From JAUNBG01 sp964442735 (GTDB lineage: Bacteria > Planctomycetota > Planctomycetia > Pirellulales > Thermoguttaceae): DNA of 10,522 bases. A program made the translations under genes and the position numbers. Shown here one piece after another: positions 1 to 7,255 of this stretch; positions within the stretch are counted from its first letter, which is position 1; each line of letters starts with the position of its first letter. The stretch spans positions 1-10,522 of the forward strand of contig CAYUAP010000159.1 in the NCBI GenBank assembly GCA_964442735.1. Reading direction: 5' to 3'. The notes under the pieces are model-generated. The model worked only from the letters and a program-made list of their open reading frames with translations, ran no database searches and had not been told where the DNA came from.

Positions 1-2
1 CA

Positions 3-467
3 TATGGTGGTCGTTCCGATGACCGACGAAATTCCGGGGAGCGTTCGACCGAGCGCCGTTCATATGGTGACCGTTCATCTGATGGTCGTTCTGAAGACCG
101 ACGAAATTCCGGGGAGCGTTCGAGTGAACGTCGTTCATATGGAGACCGTTCATATGGTGGTCGTTCCGATGACCGAAGAAATTCCGGGGAACGTTCGACC
201 GAGCGTCGTTCATATGGAGACCGTTCATCTGGTGGACGTTCCGATGACCGAAGAAATTCGGGGGAGCGTTCGAGTGAACGTCGTTCATATGGAGACCGTT
301 CATATGGTGGACGTTCCGATGACCGAAGAAATTCGGGGGAGCGTTCGAGTGAACGTCGTTCATCTGGAGGTCGTTCATCTGGAGGTCGTTCATATGGTGG
401 ACGTTCCGATGACAGACGAAATTCCGGGGAGCGTTCGAACGAGCGCCGTTCATTTGATCGGAGACCA
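3..467 (+). repeat. Six 75-bp tandem repeats with 15-bp substructure
   Basis: Copies begin at 3, 78, 153, 228, 303 and 393; one extra 15-bp block (378-392, SGGRS) sits between copies five and six. Each 75-bp copy is itself five 15-bp blocks, most ending in cgt-tc(a/c/g), i.e. Arg-Ser. Copies differ mainly at third codon positions of the frame starting at base 3. Because the period is a multiple of 3, other frames also stay open through the array, which creates a false ORF. Copy number could vary between strains by slippage or recombination (inference). Confidence 0.9.
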
Positions 468-578
468 AGTGATCGAAGAGACAATCATTTTTCCGATAAT
501 CGTCGAACATTCGATAAAGATCGGCCATTCAATAATAAAGAAGAATCGAATAGCAATCATGATTCAGACGATAAATAA
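3..578 (+). CDS. 3' end of a gene encoding an Arg/Ser/Gly-rich repeat tail (5'-truncated by window edge)
   Basis: 191 residues are visible, in the frame whose first full codon is at base 3; the stop is TAA at 576-578 and the start lies left of the window. The protein is built of five-residue blocks such as YGGRS, DDRRN, SGERS, SERRS and YGDRS, in six near-identical 25-residue units, followed by a diverged Arg/Asp/Asn-rich end finishing in HDSDDK. This frame is chosen because most differences between repeat copies are silent in it (gag/gaa, cgc/cgt, ggt/gga, tcc/tcg, cga/aga), whereas the same changes alter residues in the overlapping frame that has an ATG. No folded domain is visible. Tails of this RGG/RS-like kind occur on bacterial RNA-binding proteins, DEAD-box helicases and some pseudouridine synthases, so an RNA-related, disordered role is inferred. 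The identity of the protein cannot be read from this part. Confidence 0.82.
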   Translation, partial: YGGRSDDRRNSGERSTERRSYGDRSSDGRSEDRRNSGERSSERRSYGDRSYGGRSDDRRNSGERSTERRSYGDRSSGGRSDDRRNSGERSSERRSYGDRSYGGRSDDRRNSGERSSERRSSGGRSSGGRSYGGRSDDRRNSGERSNERRSFDRRPSDRRDNHFSDNRRTFDKDRPFNNKEESNSNHDSDDK

Positions 579-608
579 ATTACATAGCAGTTATCGAAAG
601 GAGACTTT

Positions 609-1652
609 ATGAAGAAAACAGTGTTTCGTTGGATGGAATTCCTTTTTATAGGGGGGATCCTGTTTTTTTTCGTTGCTTTTACAGAAGCAAAAACTCCAGT
701 CAGGCTCATTTTCGATACAGATATGGGGAACGATGTGGATGATGCTCTTGCTCTAGCCATTATTCACTATTTTCAATCGCGGGGAGAATGTGAACTTCTG
801 GCAGTAACAACGACGAAGGACAATCCCCATGTTGTTCCGTATATTAAGATGTTCAATAATTTTTATGGTTATCCAGACATTCCAGTTGGTTCGATTAAGA
901 GTGGGATCGAGATACATGACGGTCGTTATATTCGCAAGGTCCTGGAAGCCAGGGATGAGAGCGGCAAATACAAATACAATCCGAAGGGTTATAAAGCAGG
1001 AGATTTTGCACTTGATTCGGTGGAACTTCTTCGTAAAACACTAGCGGGAATTAAAGAGGGCAAGGTTATAATTGTACAAGTCGGTTTTTCCACGAACATG
1101 GCCCGACTTCTGGAGACTCAAGGCGACGAATATTCACCTCTGTCTGGAATTGAACTTGTTAAAGAAAGGGTGGAGTATCTCTCTGTTATGGCTGGTCGAT
1201 TTGTGGGGAAGGGGAATGATCATCGCGAGTACAATGTTATCAAGGATATTCCGGCGGCTCAAAAGTTGTTTGCCAAATGTCCGGTTCCTGTTATTTGTAG
1301 TGGAAATGAAGTTGGTTCGGCCATTTTAATGCCGGGAAATGTTATGAAAAACGATTACAATTACGTTCCCAATCACCCACTTCAGGAATCGTTTCGTCTA
1401 TATCGCGGCTTCGATAAAAATCAAGGAACATTTGATTTAACGAGTGTTTTTTATGTCGTTCGTCCGAACAGTGGTTATTTCGATCTCTCTGATCCGGGAA
1501 CCATTAAAATACGGGACGAAGGAAATAGTGTTTTTGAAGTGTCCAAAGAGGGTAAACATCGTTTTATGAAGGTTAACGATATTCAAATTGCACGTGTTCG
1601 CGAAGCGTTCATTTGGATTTGTAGTTGCCCTCCCCATAGAAGTGGTTTATAA
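609..1652 (+). CDS. Exported nucleoside hydrolase-like protein (paralogue 1)
   Basis: 347 residues. An N-terminal signal peptide is evident: basic MKK, a hydrophobic stretch around residues 11-24, and a likely signal peptidase I site after TEA (residue 27). The mature protein opens with the nucleoside hydrolase metal-binding motif DTDMGNDVDD (D36, D38, D42, D44, D45), the family's Ca2+/ribose-binding aspartate cluster; the family cleaves the N-glycosidic bond of nucleosides to base plus ribose. A late aspartate in GTFDLTSV (D276) matches the C-terminal metal ligand, but the residue before it is Phe where classical enzymes have His, so substrate and even activity are uncertain. The start is fixed by AAAGGAG at 597-603, 5 bases upstream. 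The gene ends 3 bases before coaE. It has a clear paralogue at 7308-8315; its C-terminus (ICSCPPHRSGL) differs from that copy. Likely periplasmic or extracellular. Confidence 0.88.
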   Translation: MKKTVFRWMEFLFIGGILFFFVAFTEAKTPVRLIFDTDMGNDVDDALALAIIHYFQSRGECELLAVTTTKDNPHVVPYIKMFNNFYGYPDIPVGSIKSGIEIHDGRYIRKVLEARDESGKYKYNPKGYKAGDFALDSVELLRKTLAGIKEGKVIIVQVGFSTNMARLLETQGDEYSPLSGIELVKERVEYLSVMAGRFVGKGNDHREYNVIKDIPAAQKLFAKCPVPVICSGNEVGSAILMPGNVMKNDYNYVPNHPLQESFRLYRGFDKNQGTFDLTSVFYVVRPNSGYFDLSDPGTIKIRDEGNSVFEVSKEGKHRFMKVNDIQIARVREAFIWICSCPPHRSGL

Positions 1653-1655
1653 TTC

Positions 1656-2297
1656 ATGACAGTTCTTGGATTGATAGGCGGAATCGGAAGTGGCAAGAGT
1701 ACGGTTGCCGCCGCTTTTGAACGATATGGTGCGGTTGTTTTGAATGCGGACCGTATAGGACATTCTGTTTTGAACCAACCGGAGGTCCAGGAAAAGCTTC
1801 GAGAACGTTGGGGAAATTCCATTTTTACCGCAATCCCAATGGATGCTGATTCCAATGTCGTGCCCGAGATGGTTGTTGACCGTAAAAAAGTTGCGGCTCT
1901 GGTTTTTGGAAACGATCCTCAAAATCAGATGGAACTCGCATTCCTGAACTCGATAGTTCACCCCTTTATTAAAAAAAGAATTGAGTTGGAAATTAAAACA
2001 CTCAAGGCACTGGGGCAAAAACTCGTACTGCTGGATGCTCCACTCCTGCTGGAAATTTCCGCCGAATATCTTTGTGATTATATTATTTATGTTGATGCCA
2101 CTCCGGAGAATCGATTAGCTCGGGTTGCCACACGAGGTTGGTCTTCTCAAGAACTGTGGAATCGTGAAAAAAAACAAATTTCATTGAAAGAAAAACAAAA
2201 AAAAGCGGACTTCGTTATTGACAATAATCAAACCTGTGAAAAAATGATGATACAGGTTGGTTCTTTAGTTGATTTATTAAAGGAAGATCAGAAATAG
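1656..2297 (+). CDS. coaE: Dephospho-CoA kinase
   Basis: 213 residues, close to the usual ~200. It catalyses the last step of coenzyme A synthesis, ATP-dependent phosphorylation of the 3'-hydroxyl of dephospho-CoA, in the cytoplasm. A P-loop is seen at residues 8-15 (GGIGSGKS), a conserved early acidic segment at NADRIGH (D32), the PLLLE segment of the CoA-binding region, and the family's C-terminal signature in which a Gln and an EKQ/K stretch precede ADFVIDN. The start ATG lies 3 bases after the stop of the nucleoside hydrolase gene, with only a weak Shine-Dalgarno (gaagtgg), so translational coupling to the upstream gene is likely. The coaE-then-rho order resembles that recalled from planctomycetes, where polA often precedes coaE; here an exported hydrolase occupies that position. 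Confidence 0.95.
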   Translation: MTVLGLIGGIGSGKSTVAAAFERYGAVVLNADRIGHSVLNQPEVQEKLRERWGNSIFTAIPMDADSNVVPEMVVDRKKVAALVFGNDPQNQMELAFLNSIVHPFIKKRIELEIKTLKALGQKLVLLDAPLLLEISAEYLCDYIIYVDATPENRLARVATRGWSSQELWNREKKQISLKEKQKKADFVIDNNQTCEKMMIQVGSLVDLLKEDQK

Positions 2298-2298
2298 T

Positions 2299-2317
2299 GA
2301 TAGAAGGTTTTTCTATC
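2299..2317 (+). other. Perfect hairpin abutting the coaE stop codon
   Basis: A 7-bp perfect inverted repeat, gatagaa (2299-2305) and ttctatc (2311-2317), encloses a 5-base loop. It begins one base after the coaE TAG. There is no T tract after it and the stem is AT-rich, so it is not a convincing intrinsic terminator. An RNA 3'-end or stability element is possible. Confidence 0.45.
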
Positions 2318-2351
2318 GACATTGGTAGAAAGATGAATACTTCCTCCTCCC

Positions 2352-2385
2352 TATATTGGCGAGACCGGTATATTGGCGCGATTGG
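2352..2385. repeat. Two-copy 17-bp tandem repeat upstream of rho
   Basis: tatattggcgagaccgg (2352-2368) is followed directly by tatattggcgcgattgg (2369-2385), 14 of 17 bases identical, with the first ten identical. It could be a slippage duplication or paired protein-binding sites. Confidence 0.7.
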
Positions 2386-2528
2386 TATTTATCTGTAAAA
2401 ATCCGAAACCCCTGTTTATGCTCAAAAAACCATTGTGCCTGTTTTAACGTTTATTTAAAGGAATTTAAGTTTAGATAATAGTCCCACCTTAAAAATTTCT
2501 TATCAATCATCTTAATCAGGAGAGTAGA

Positions 2529-4745
2529 ATGAGATCACACAAAGATCCCATGGAAAAGGAAGAAAACGAAAACAAGGAAGTCATTTCCGAGGTTGACGAT
2601 AGTTCTTCTTTATCCGAAAAACCGGTAAAAGTGACCAAACGAACAAAGACAACCCGGGTTCCGCGTAAAAAAACGACGCGAAGTAAAGTTGCCGAGGAAG
2701 AAAATGTCGAACAGACTCCGCCCCCCGATAAAATCGAGGAGGATTATGAGAGTCGACATCAAGGCGACAGTATCTGGGGACAACGTGACCAAATTTATGA
2801 AAGTTTTCGTAAAGATCATACCGATCTTCCGGAAGCTGTCAGTTTGGAGGAACAGTTGGAGGAAACGGAAATTCCTCGTCGAAAAGTACGTAAAACCACA
2901 CGAACTCCCCTACGCCGATCCACGAAAAAGACTTCCGTGGAAAACGTAGAGGAAAATCCCCCTATTCAGGAAGAAAGTGAAGTCCCTGTTATGTCGAGTC
3001 TTTATGGACCAATGTCCGAGGAAGATCCTCAATCATTCCTGGAAGAAACCATTAATCCGGAATTCAGTGTCGACGAACCTGTGGAAAATAAAGAAAATAC
3101 CACGGAAGATACGGAGAAAAAAACCTATACCAATACCTCCAATCGTCCGAATAATTCGAACGGTCAGGGGAATAATTATCGGAATCCCCGTCGGAATCTG
3201 CGATACAATAATAACAACAATAATAATCGCAGACAGGAATGGAATCGTCCTAATATGGATAATCGCGACAATAATCGTGATAACACAAATCAGGGTGTAA
3301 ACTACCGATATCGTCATTATAGCCGTGAATCATATCCAGAACCGATCTCGGGAGCACGTGGACGGCATGGTGAACCTATTTCTCTAGCCGAGGAACTTGC
3401 TATGGAACGACAATTCGTTGCACGTTCCAAAACGCCGGAGGTCGAAGAGACTACTGTGCCTATGCCTATCGACAAGAAAAAAGAAACGTTTATTTCCGAT
3501 CTGCAGAAAATGACGATGCAGGAACTTGTTACGGAAGCGCGTAATGAAAATATGGAATTGATTTCCGACGAACCGCGTAACGAACTTGTTTTCCGTATTC
3601 TTAAAGAACGTATTCGGAAAAATGGCCTCATGTTCGGCGAAGGAACACTGGAAATTCTACCCGATGAATTCGGTTTCCTGCGCAGTTCGCAATTTCATTA
3701 TCTGTCCTGTCCCGATGATATTTATATTTCACCGAGTCAAATTCGGCGATTTGGACTCCGTAATGGTCTGACGATCTCCGGTCAGATTCGTCCCCCGAAG
3801 GAAAAGGAACGTTATTTCGCTCTACTTCGTATTGAGGCGATTAATCAGGAAGATCCCAATATGCTCGCATCGCGTCCCAATTTCGATGACCTGACCGCTA
3901 TTCATCCGGATCAACGTATTATTTTGGAAACGAATGATGGGGATATTAATACAAGAGTCCTGGACCTGATTGTTCCGGTTGGTTTCGGACAGCGCGGTTT
4001 GATTGTCAGTCCGCCCCGTGCCGGTAAAACCATTCTGATGCAGAAGATGGCTCGTGCCGTGCTCAAAAATTATCCGGATAGTTATGTCTTCATGCTCTTA
4101 ATCGATGAACGTCCGGAAGAAGTTACCGATATGGAACGTGAAGTGAAAGGAACACACTGCGAAGTCGTCAGTTCCACCTTCGATGAACCGCCTGCTCGAC
4201 ATATTCAGGTTTCTGAAATGGTTCTGGAGAAGGCCAAAAGAATGGTGGAATATGGAAAAGATGTTGTTATCTTCCTGGACTCCATAACTCGACTGGCTCG
4301 TGCCTGGAATACCGAATGTCCCGACTCGGGCAAGACTTTAACCGGAGGTGTCGATTCCAATGCACTTCAGCGTCCCAAAAAATTCTTCGGATCGGCACGT
4401 AAAGTCGAAGAAGGGGGGTCTTTAACGATTATTGCAACCGCTTTAATCGGGACCGGAAGTCGAATGGACGATGTTATTTTTGAAGAATTTAAGGGAACCG
4501 GTAATTTGGAAATTCGTTTGGACCGATCTCTGGTTGATCGACGAATCTGGCCTGCCATTGATATCACACAAAGCGGAACGAGACGGGAAGAAATGATTCT
4601 CGACCCGGAGGAACATGTCTGTATGGCTGTTCTACGTCGTCTTTTGTGCGATATGAGTCCTGTTGACGCTATGGAATATTTAACGGAAAAACTGGCAAAA
4701 ACACAAAAGAACATAGAATTCCTAATTGGACTAAAGCATGAATAG
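2529..4745 (+). CDS. rho: Transcription termination factor Rho with ~315-residue N-terminal extension
   Basis: 738 residues against about 420 in E. coli. Rho is a hexameric RNA-dependent ATPase/helicase that loads on C-rich nascent RNA and ends transcription. The core starts near residue 316: Rho_N helical region (~316-365), cold-shock-like RNA-binding domain (~370-445, including EILPDEFGFLR and DDIYISPSQIRRFGLR), then the RecA-type ATPase with P-loop PPRAGKT (495-501), Walker B VVIFLD (D584), and conserved GGVDSNALQRPKKFFGSAR and FKGTGNLEIRLDR segments. All look intact. The extension is disordered: two similar basic TTR-P modules (37-65 and 119-145), acidic linkers, and an Asn/Arg-rich tract (~199-260) including seven Asn in a row (227-233). 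The ATG is supported by AGGAG at 2518-2522 with a 6-base spacer. Extended Rho N-termini that bind RNA are known in Actinobacteria, Bacteroidetes and Clostridium; the role here is inferred. Confidence 0.97.
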   Translation: MRSHKDPMEKEENENKEVISEVDDSSSLSEKPVKVTKRTKTTRVPRKKTTRSKVAEEENVEQTPPPDKIEEDYESRHQGDSIWGQRDQIYESFRKDHTDLPEAVSLEEQLEETEIPRRKVRKTTRTPLRRSTKKTSVENVEENPPIQEESEVPVMSSLYGPMSEEDPQSFLEETINPEFSVDEPVENKENTTEDTEKKTYTNTSNRPNNSNGQGNNYRNPRRNLRYNNNNNNNRRQEWNRPNMDNRDNNRDNTNQGVNYRYRHYSRESYPEPISGARGRHGEPISLAEELAMERQFVARSKTPEVEETTVPMPIDKKKETFISDLQKMTMQELVTEARNENMELISDEPRNELVFRILKERIRKNGLMFGEGTLEILPDEFGFLRSSQFHYLSCPDDIYISPSQIRRFGLRNGLTISGQIRPPKEKERYFALLRIEAINQEDPNMLASRPNFDDLTAIHPDQRIILETNDGDINTRVLDLIVPVGFGQRGLIVSPPRAGKTILMQKMARAVLKNYPDSYVFMLLIDERPEEVTDMEREVKGTHCEVVSSTFDEPPARHIQVSEMVLEKAKRMVEYGKDVVIFLDSITRLARAWNTECPDSGKTLTGGVDSNALQRPKKFFGSARKVEEGGSLTIIATALIGTGSRMDDVIFEEFKGTGNLEIRLDRSLVDRRIWPAIDITQSGTRREEMILDPEEHVCMAVLRRLLCDMSPVDAMEYLTEKLAKTQKNIEFLIGLKHE

Positions 4746-4750
4746 TCACG

Positions 4751-4780
4751 TTTTCAAATAATCGGTTTTCAAACAATCGG
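4751..4780. repeat. Two-copy 15-bp tandem repeat just after rho
   Basis: ttttcaaataatcgg (4751-4765) is followed immediately by ttttcaaacaatcgg (4766-4780), 14 of 15 identical. It starts 6 bases past the rho stop codon. Confidence 0.75.
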
Positions 4781-4889
4781 TACTGTTTCCGGGAAAGGCG
4801 GGCGATTTGTTCGCCTATTTCCAAATATTAAAGACAGGCAGGAAGAAAAGAAAACGTAACAAAGGTTTTTTAGAACGGATTGGTACTTT

Positions 4890-4916
4890 CCCCGATTTTG
4901 AATCGAGGTATTTTTA
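4890..4916 (+). terminator. Possible weak intrinsic terminator after rho
   Basis: A stem pairs cgatt (4893-4897) with aatcg (4901-4905) over a 3-base loop, extended by two G-C pairs (4890-4891 with 4907-4908) across one C/A mismatch. It is followed by tattttta. The shape fits a weak intrinsic terminator for the rho transcript, but the stem is short and it lies about 145 bases past the rho stop. Confidence 0.35.
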
Positions 4917-5037
4917 TCAATTCAATAATTTTAACAAGAATAAAACCACTCCACCTTCCCTAACGGGGATAAAACTATTCACGCCAACAAGGAAGGGGGA
5001 TCGGTAGTACTTAAATTAGAATAACCAAGGAAAAAAC

Positions 5038-5469
5038 ATGAAACTGCATCAGTTGTCACTTTTTTTGGAAAATCAGCCGGGCAATCTTTTAAAGGCATGT
5101 CAAGTCCTGGCGGATGCGGGGATTAATGTAGAGATAATGACGCTTGCTGATACTGAAGAATTTGGTATTCTTCGCTTAATCGTCAGAGATTGGAAAAAAG
5201 CGAAACAAGTTTTTGAAACGAATAATTTTCCGATTCAGGTAACCGAGGTCATTGCCGTTCAAATGCCGAATCATCCGGGCGGCTTGGCCAGCCTTCTTAA
5301 ATGTGTAGCCAAAACGGATATGAACATTGAATACATGTATGGTTTTGACTCGTTTCTACCAAACTGTGCCATTATCGTACTGCGGTTCGATACTCCAGAC
5401 GAGGCTATGAAACTCCTGAAAGAAAATGGTATTACAGTTCTTGGAGAAAATGATATTTTCAAACAATAG
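5038..5469 (+). CDS. Stand-alone double ACT-domain protein
   Basis: 143 residues made of two ACT-type domains and little else: about residues 1-66 (LSLFLENQPGNLLKACQVLADAGIN, broken here as LSLFLENQPG then LLKACQVLADAGIN) and about 70-140 (VIAVQMPNHPGGLASLLKCVA, with the NHPGGL turn, then MNIEYMYGF). ACT domains bind amino acids at domain interfaces and usually regulate a linked or partner enzyme; no catalytic domain is attached here. The start is supported by AAGGA at 5027-5031 with a 6-base spacer. The stop lies 11 bases before glnS, and the glnS ribosome binding site overlaps the stop, so the two are probably co-transcribed. A role in sensing an amino acid is inferred from family and context. 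The ligand is unknown. Confidence 0.85.
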   Translation: MKLHQLSLFLENQPGNLLKACQVLADAGINVEIMTLADTEEFGILRLIVRDWKKAKQVFETNNFPIQVTEVIAVQMPNHPGGLASLLKCVAKTDMNIEYMYGFDSFLPNCAIIVLRFDTPDEAMKLLKENGITVLGENDIFKQ

Positions 5470-5480
5470 AGGTTAAAGGA

Positions 5481-7232
5481 ATGATCGAAAATAATAAAAA
5501 GGATGTTATTGAAGGAAATGAAAACGGATCCAGAGAGTCCCAAGAGGAAGGGCATTCCCTGCATTTTATCGAGCAGATTATAGAAGAAGATAATCGAACC
5601 GGTAAATTTGGTCATAAAGTTCATACGCGTTTTCCTCCAGAGCCCAATGGATATTTGCATATAGGACATGCGAAGGCCATTTGTTTGAGTTCGGGAATGT
5701 CGCGGCAGTATAATGGTTTGTTTAATCTTCGTTTCGATGATACCAATCCGGTTAAGGAAGATACCGAATATGTCGAATCCATTAAGGAAGATGTTCGTTG
5801 GCTCGGTGCCGACTGGGAAAATCGGCTCTTCTTTGCTTCCGATTATTTTCAACAGATGTATGACTATGCGGTCGAGTTAATTAAAAAGGGCAAGGCTTAT
5901 GTCTGCGATCTGACTCCGGATCAAATTCGGGAGAATCGCGGAACGCCAACGGAGCCGGGGAAACCGAGTCCATGGCGCGATCGGTCTATCGAAGAAAATC
6001 TTGATCTCTTTACGCGAATGAAGAATGGAGAATTTTCGGATGGATCCCGAACATTGCGTGCCAAAATCGATATGGCATCGCCCAACTTCAATCTACGTGA
6101 TCCGATTATGTATCGAATCGTTCATGCAGAACATCATCGAACAGGCAATCAATGGTGTATCTATCCCATGTACGACTGGGCACACGGTCTGGAAGATTCC
6201 ATTGAAGGGATTACCCATTCGCTCTGTACCTTGGAATTCGAACACCATCGTCCGCTGTACGACTGGTTCCTGAACGAACTGGGGATATACCATCCGCAAC
6301 AAATAGAATTTGCTCGTCTGAACCTGAATTATACCGTTATGAGCAAACGTAAACTGCTGGAACTCGTAAAGGGTAATTACGTATCCGGTTGGGATGATCC
6401 ACGTATGCCGACTATTTGTGGTCTGCGCCGCCGTGGATACACTCCGGAAGCAATTCGCCTCTTCTGTAAAAAAATAGGTATTGCGAAATTCAATAGTATT
6501 ATTGAATTTACAGTTTTGGAAAACAGTATTCGTGAAGTTCTGAACAAGAGTGCCCAGCGTCGGATGGGTGTTTTACGTCCTCTCAAGGTAATCATCGACA
6601 ATTACCCGCCGAATCAGGAAGAGATGTTGGATGCCGTCAATAATCCGGAAGATCCAAATGCGGGAACACGTCAAGTCCCTTTTAGTCGGGAACTATGGGT
6701 CGAACAGGACGATTTTATGGAAGACGCTCCGAAGAAGTATTTTCGACTCTCTCCCGGTCGGGAAGTTCGTTTGCGGTACGCCTATTATGTAACCTGTACC
6801 GGTTGTATTAAAGACGAGTCGGGGAATGTCATTGAAGTTCACTGTAACTACGATCCACAGACACGTGGGGGGAGTTCCCCGGATGGACGTAAAGTTTCTG
6901 GAACGATTCATTGGGTTAGTGCCCCCCATGCCGTAGATGCGGAAGTACGACTCTATGACCGACTCTTCTGTATTGAGAATCCTGATGATCCTGCTAATCC
7001 TCTTGATTACAAAGAGTATATCAATACCGATTCACTGGAGATTCTGGAAAACGTTAAACTGGAGCCTGCTCTAACCGACGCACGACTGGAAGAACGATTC
7101 CAATTTGAACGAATTGGTTATTTCACGCTGGATAAAGATTCGACTGCGAAAAAACAGGTCTTTAATCGAACGGTTTCCCTGCGCGATTCCTGGACAAAAA
7201 TGGCTGGTAAAGTTCAGGGAAAACAGGATTGA
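5481..7232 (+). CDS. glnS: Glutaminyl-tRNA synthetase
   Basis: 583 residues against 554 in E. coli, with a ~15-residue longer polar N-terminus. It attaches glutamine to tRNA-Gln using ATP in the cytoplasm. It follows the E. coli protein closely: PPEPNGYLHIGHAKA with the class I HIGH motif at 60-63, NLRFDDTNPVKED, AKIDMASP, RTGNQWCIYPMYD, EGITHSLCTLEF, the KMSKS-equivalent VMSKRK (M287-K291), and WDDPRMPTICGLRRRGYTP. The C-terminal half contains the beta-barrel anticodon-binding region (for example HWVSAPHAVDAEVRLYDRLF). The GlnRS-specific motifs distinguish it from GluRS. The ribosome binding site GAGGT (5469-5473) overlaps the stop of the preceding ACT gene. Its presence means Gln-tRNA can be made directly; whether an amidotransferase (GatCAB) route also exists cannot be seen here. 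Confidence 0.97.
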   Translation: MIENNKKDVIEGNENGSRESQEEGHSLHFIEQIIEEDNRTGKFGHKVHTRFPPEPNGYLHIGHAKAICLSSGMSRQYNGLFNLRFDDTNPVKEDTEYVESIKEDVRWLGADWENRLFFASDYFQQMYDYAVELIKKGKAYVCDLTPDQIRENRGTPTEPGKPSPWRDRSIEENLDLFTRMKNGEFSDGSRTLRAKIDMASPNFNLRDPIMYRIVHAEHHRTGNQWCIYPMYDWAHGLEDSIEGITHSLCTLEFEHHRPLYDWFLNELGIYHPQQIEFARLNLNYTVMSKRKLLELVKGNYVSGWDDPRMPTICGLRRRGYTPEAIRLFCKKIGIAKFNSIIEFTVLENSIREVLNKSAQRRMGVLRPLKVIIDNYPPNQEEMLDAVNNPEDPNAGTRQVPFSRELWVEQDDFMEDAPKKYFRLSPGREVRLRYAYYVTCTGCIKDESGNVIEVHCNYDPQTRGGSSPDGRKVSGTIHWVSAPHAVDAEVRLYDRLFCIENPDDPANPLDYKEYINTDSLEILENVKLEPALTDARLEERFQFERIGYFTLDKDSTAKKQVFNRTVSLRDSWTKMAGKVQGKQD

Positions 7233-7255
7233 AATTAAAAGATTTATTATATTTA

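Larger units (their letters stand above)
2298..2528 (+). other. coaE-rho intergenic region (likely rho leader)
   Basis: No gene is seen in these 231 bases. They hold the hairpin next to the coaE stop, a 17-bp tandem duplication, an AT-rich stretch with a weak -10-like gataat at 2474-2479 lacking a good -35, and the rho Shine-Dalgarno. A C-richer, G-poor patch lies around 2402-2440. Rho genes in other bacteria can have autoregulated leaders; whether this one does is inference. Confidence 0.5.
4746..5037 (+). other. rho-ACT intergenic region
   Basis: 292 bases without a convincing gene. Contents: a 15-bp tandem duplication right after rho; a small hairpin ggcga/tcgcc at 4801-4815 (alternatively aggcg/cgcct at 4796-4816); a hairpin followed by a T-rich run near 4890; and a Shine-Dalgarno just before 5038. 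A TTG-started frame at 4807-5007 is open (66 codons, Lys/Arg-rich) but has no ribosome binding site or recognisable motif and is not called. Confidence 0.6.

Noticed and set aside
3..467. CRISPR array
   Set aside because: The repeats are contiguous without unique spacers and are coding in one frame.
4..611. A 202-codon ATG-started frame across the left-edge repeat
   Set aside because: The repeat copies vary silently in the frame of base 3, not in this one. The frame overlaps the next gene's start, and it stays open because the repeat period is a multiple of three.
4953..4996. Inverted repeat ccttcc/ggaagg before the ACT gene
   Set aside because: It is only 6 bp with a loop of about 30 bases in purine/pyrimidine-biased DNA; chance is likely.
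4807..5007. A 66-codon Lys/Arg-rich frame between rho and the ACT gene
   Set aside because: It starts with TTG, has no ribosome binding site, shows no recognisable motif, and overlaps hairpin-forming sequence.
5271..5852. A 193-codon frame on the minus strand
   Set aside because: It lies antisense to well-supported ACT and glnS coding sequence and has no recognisable domain; it is a shadow.
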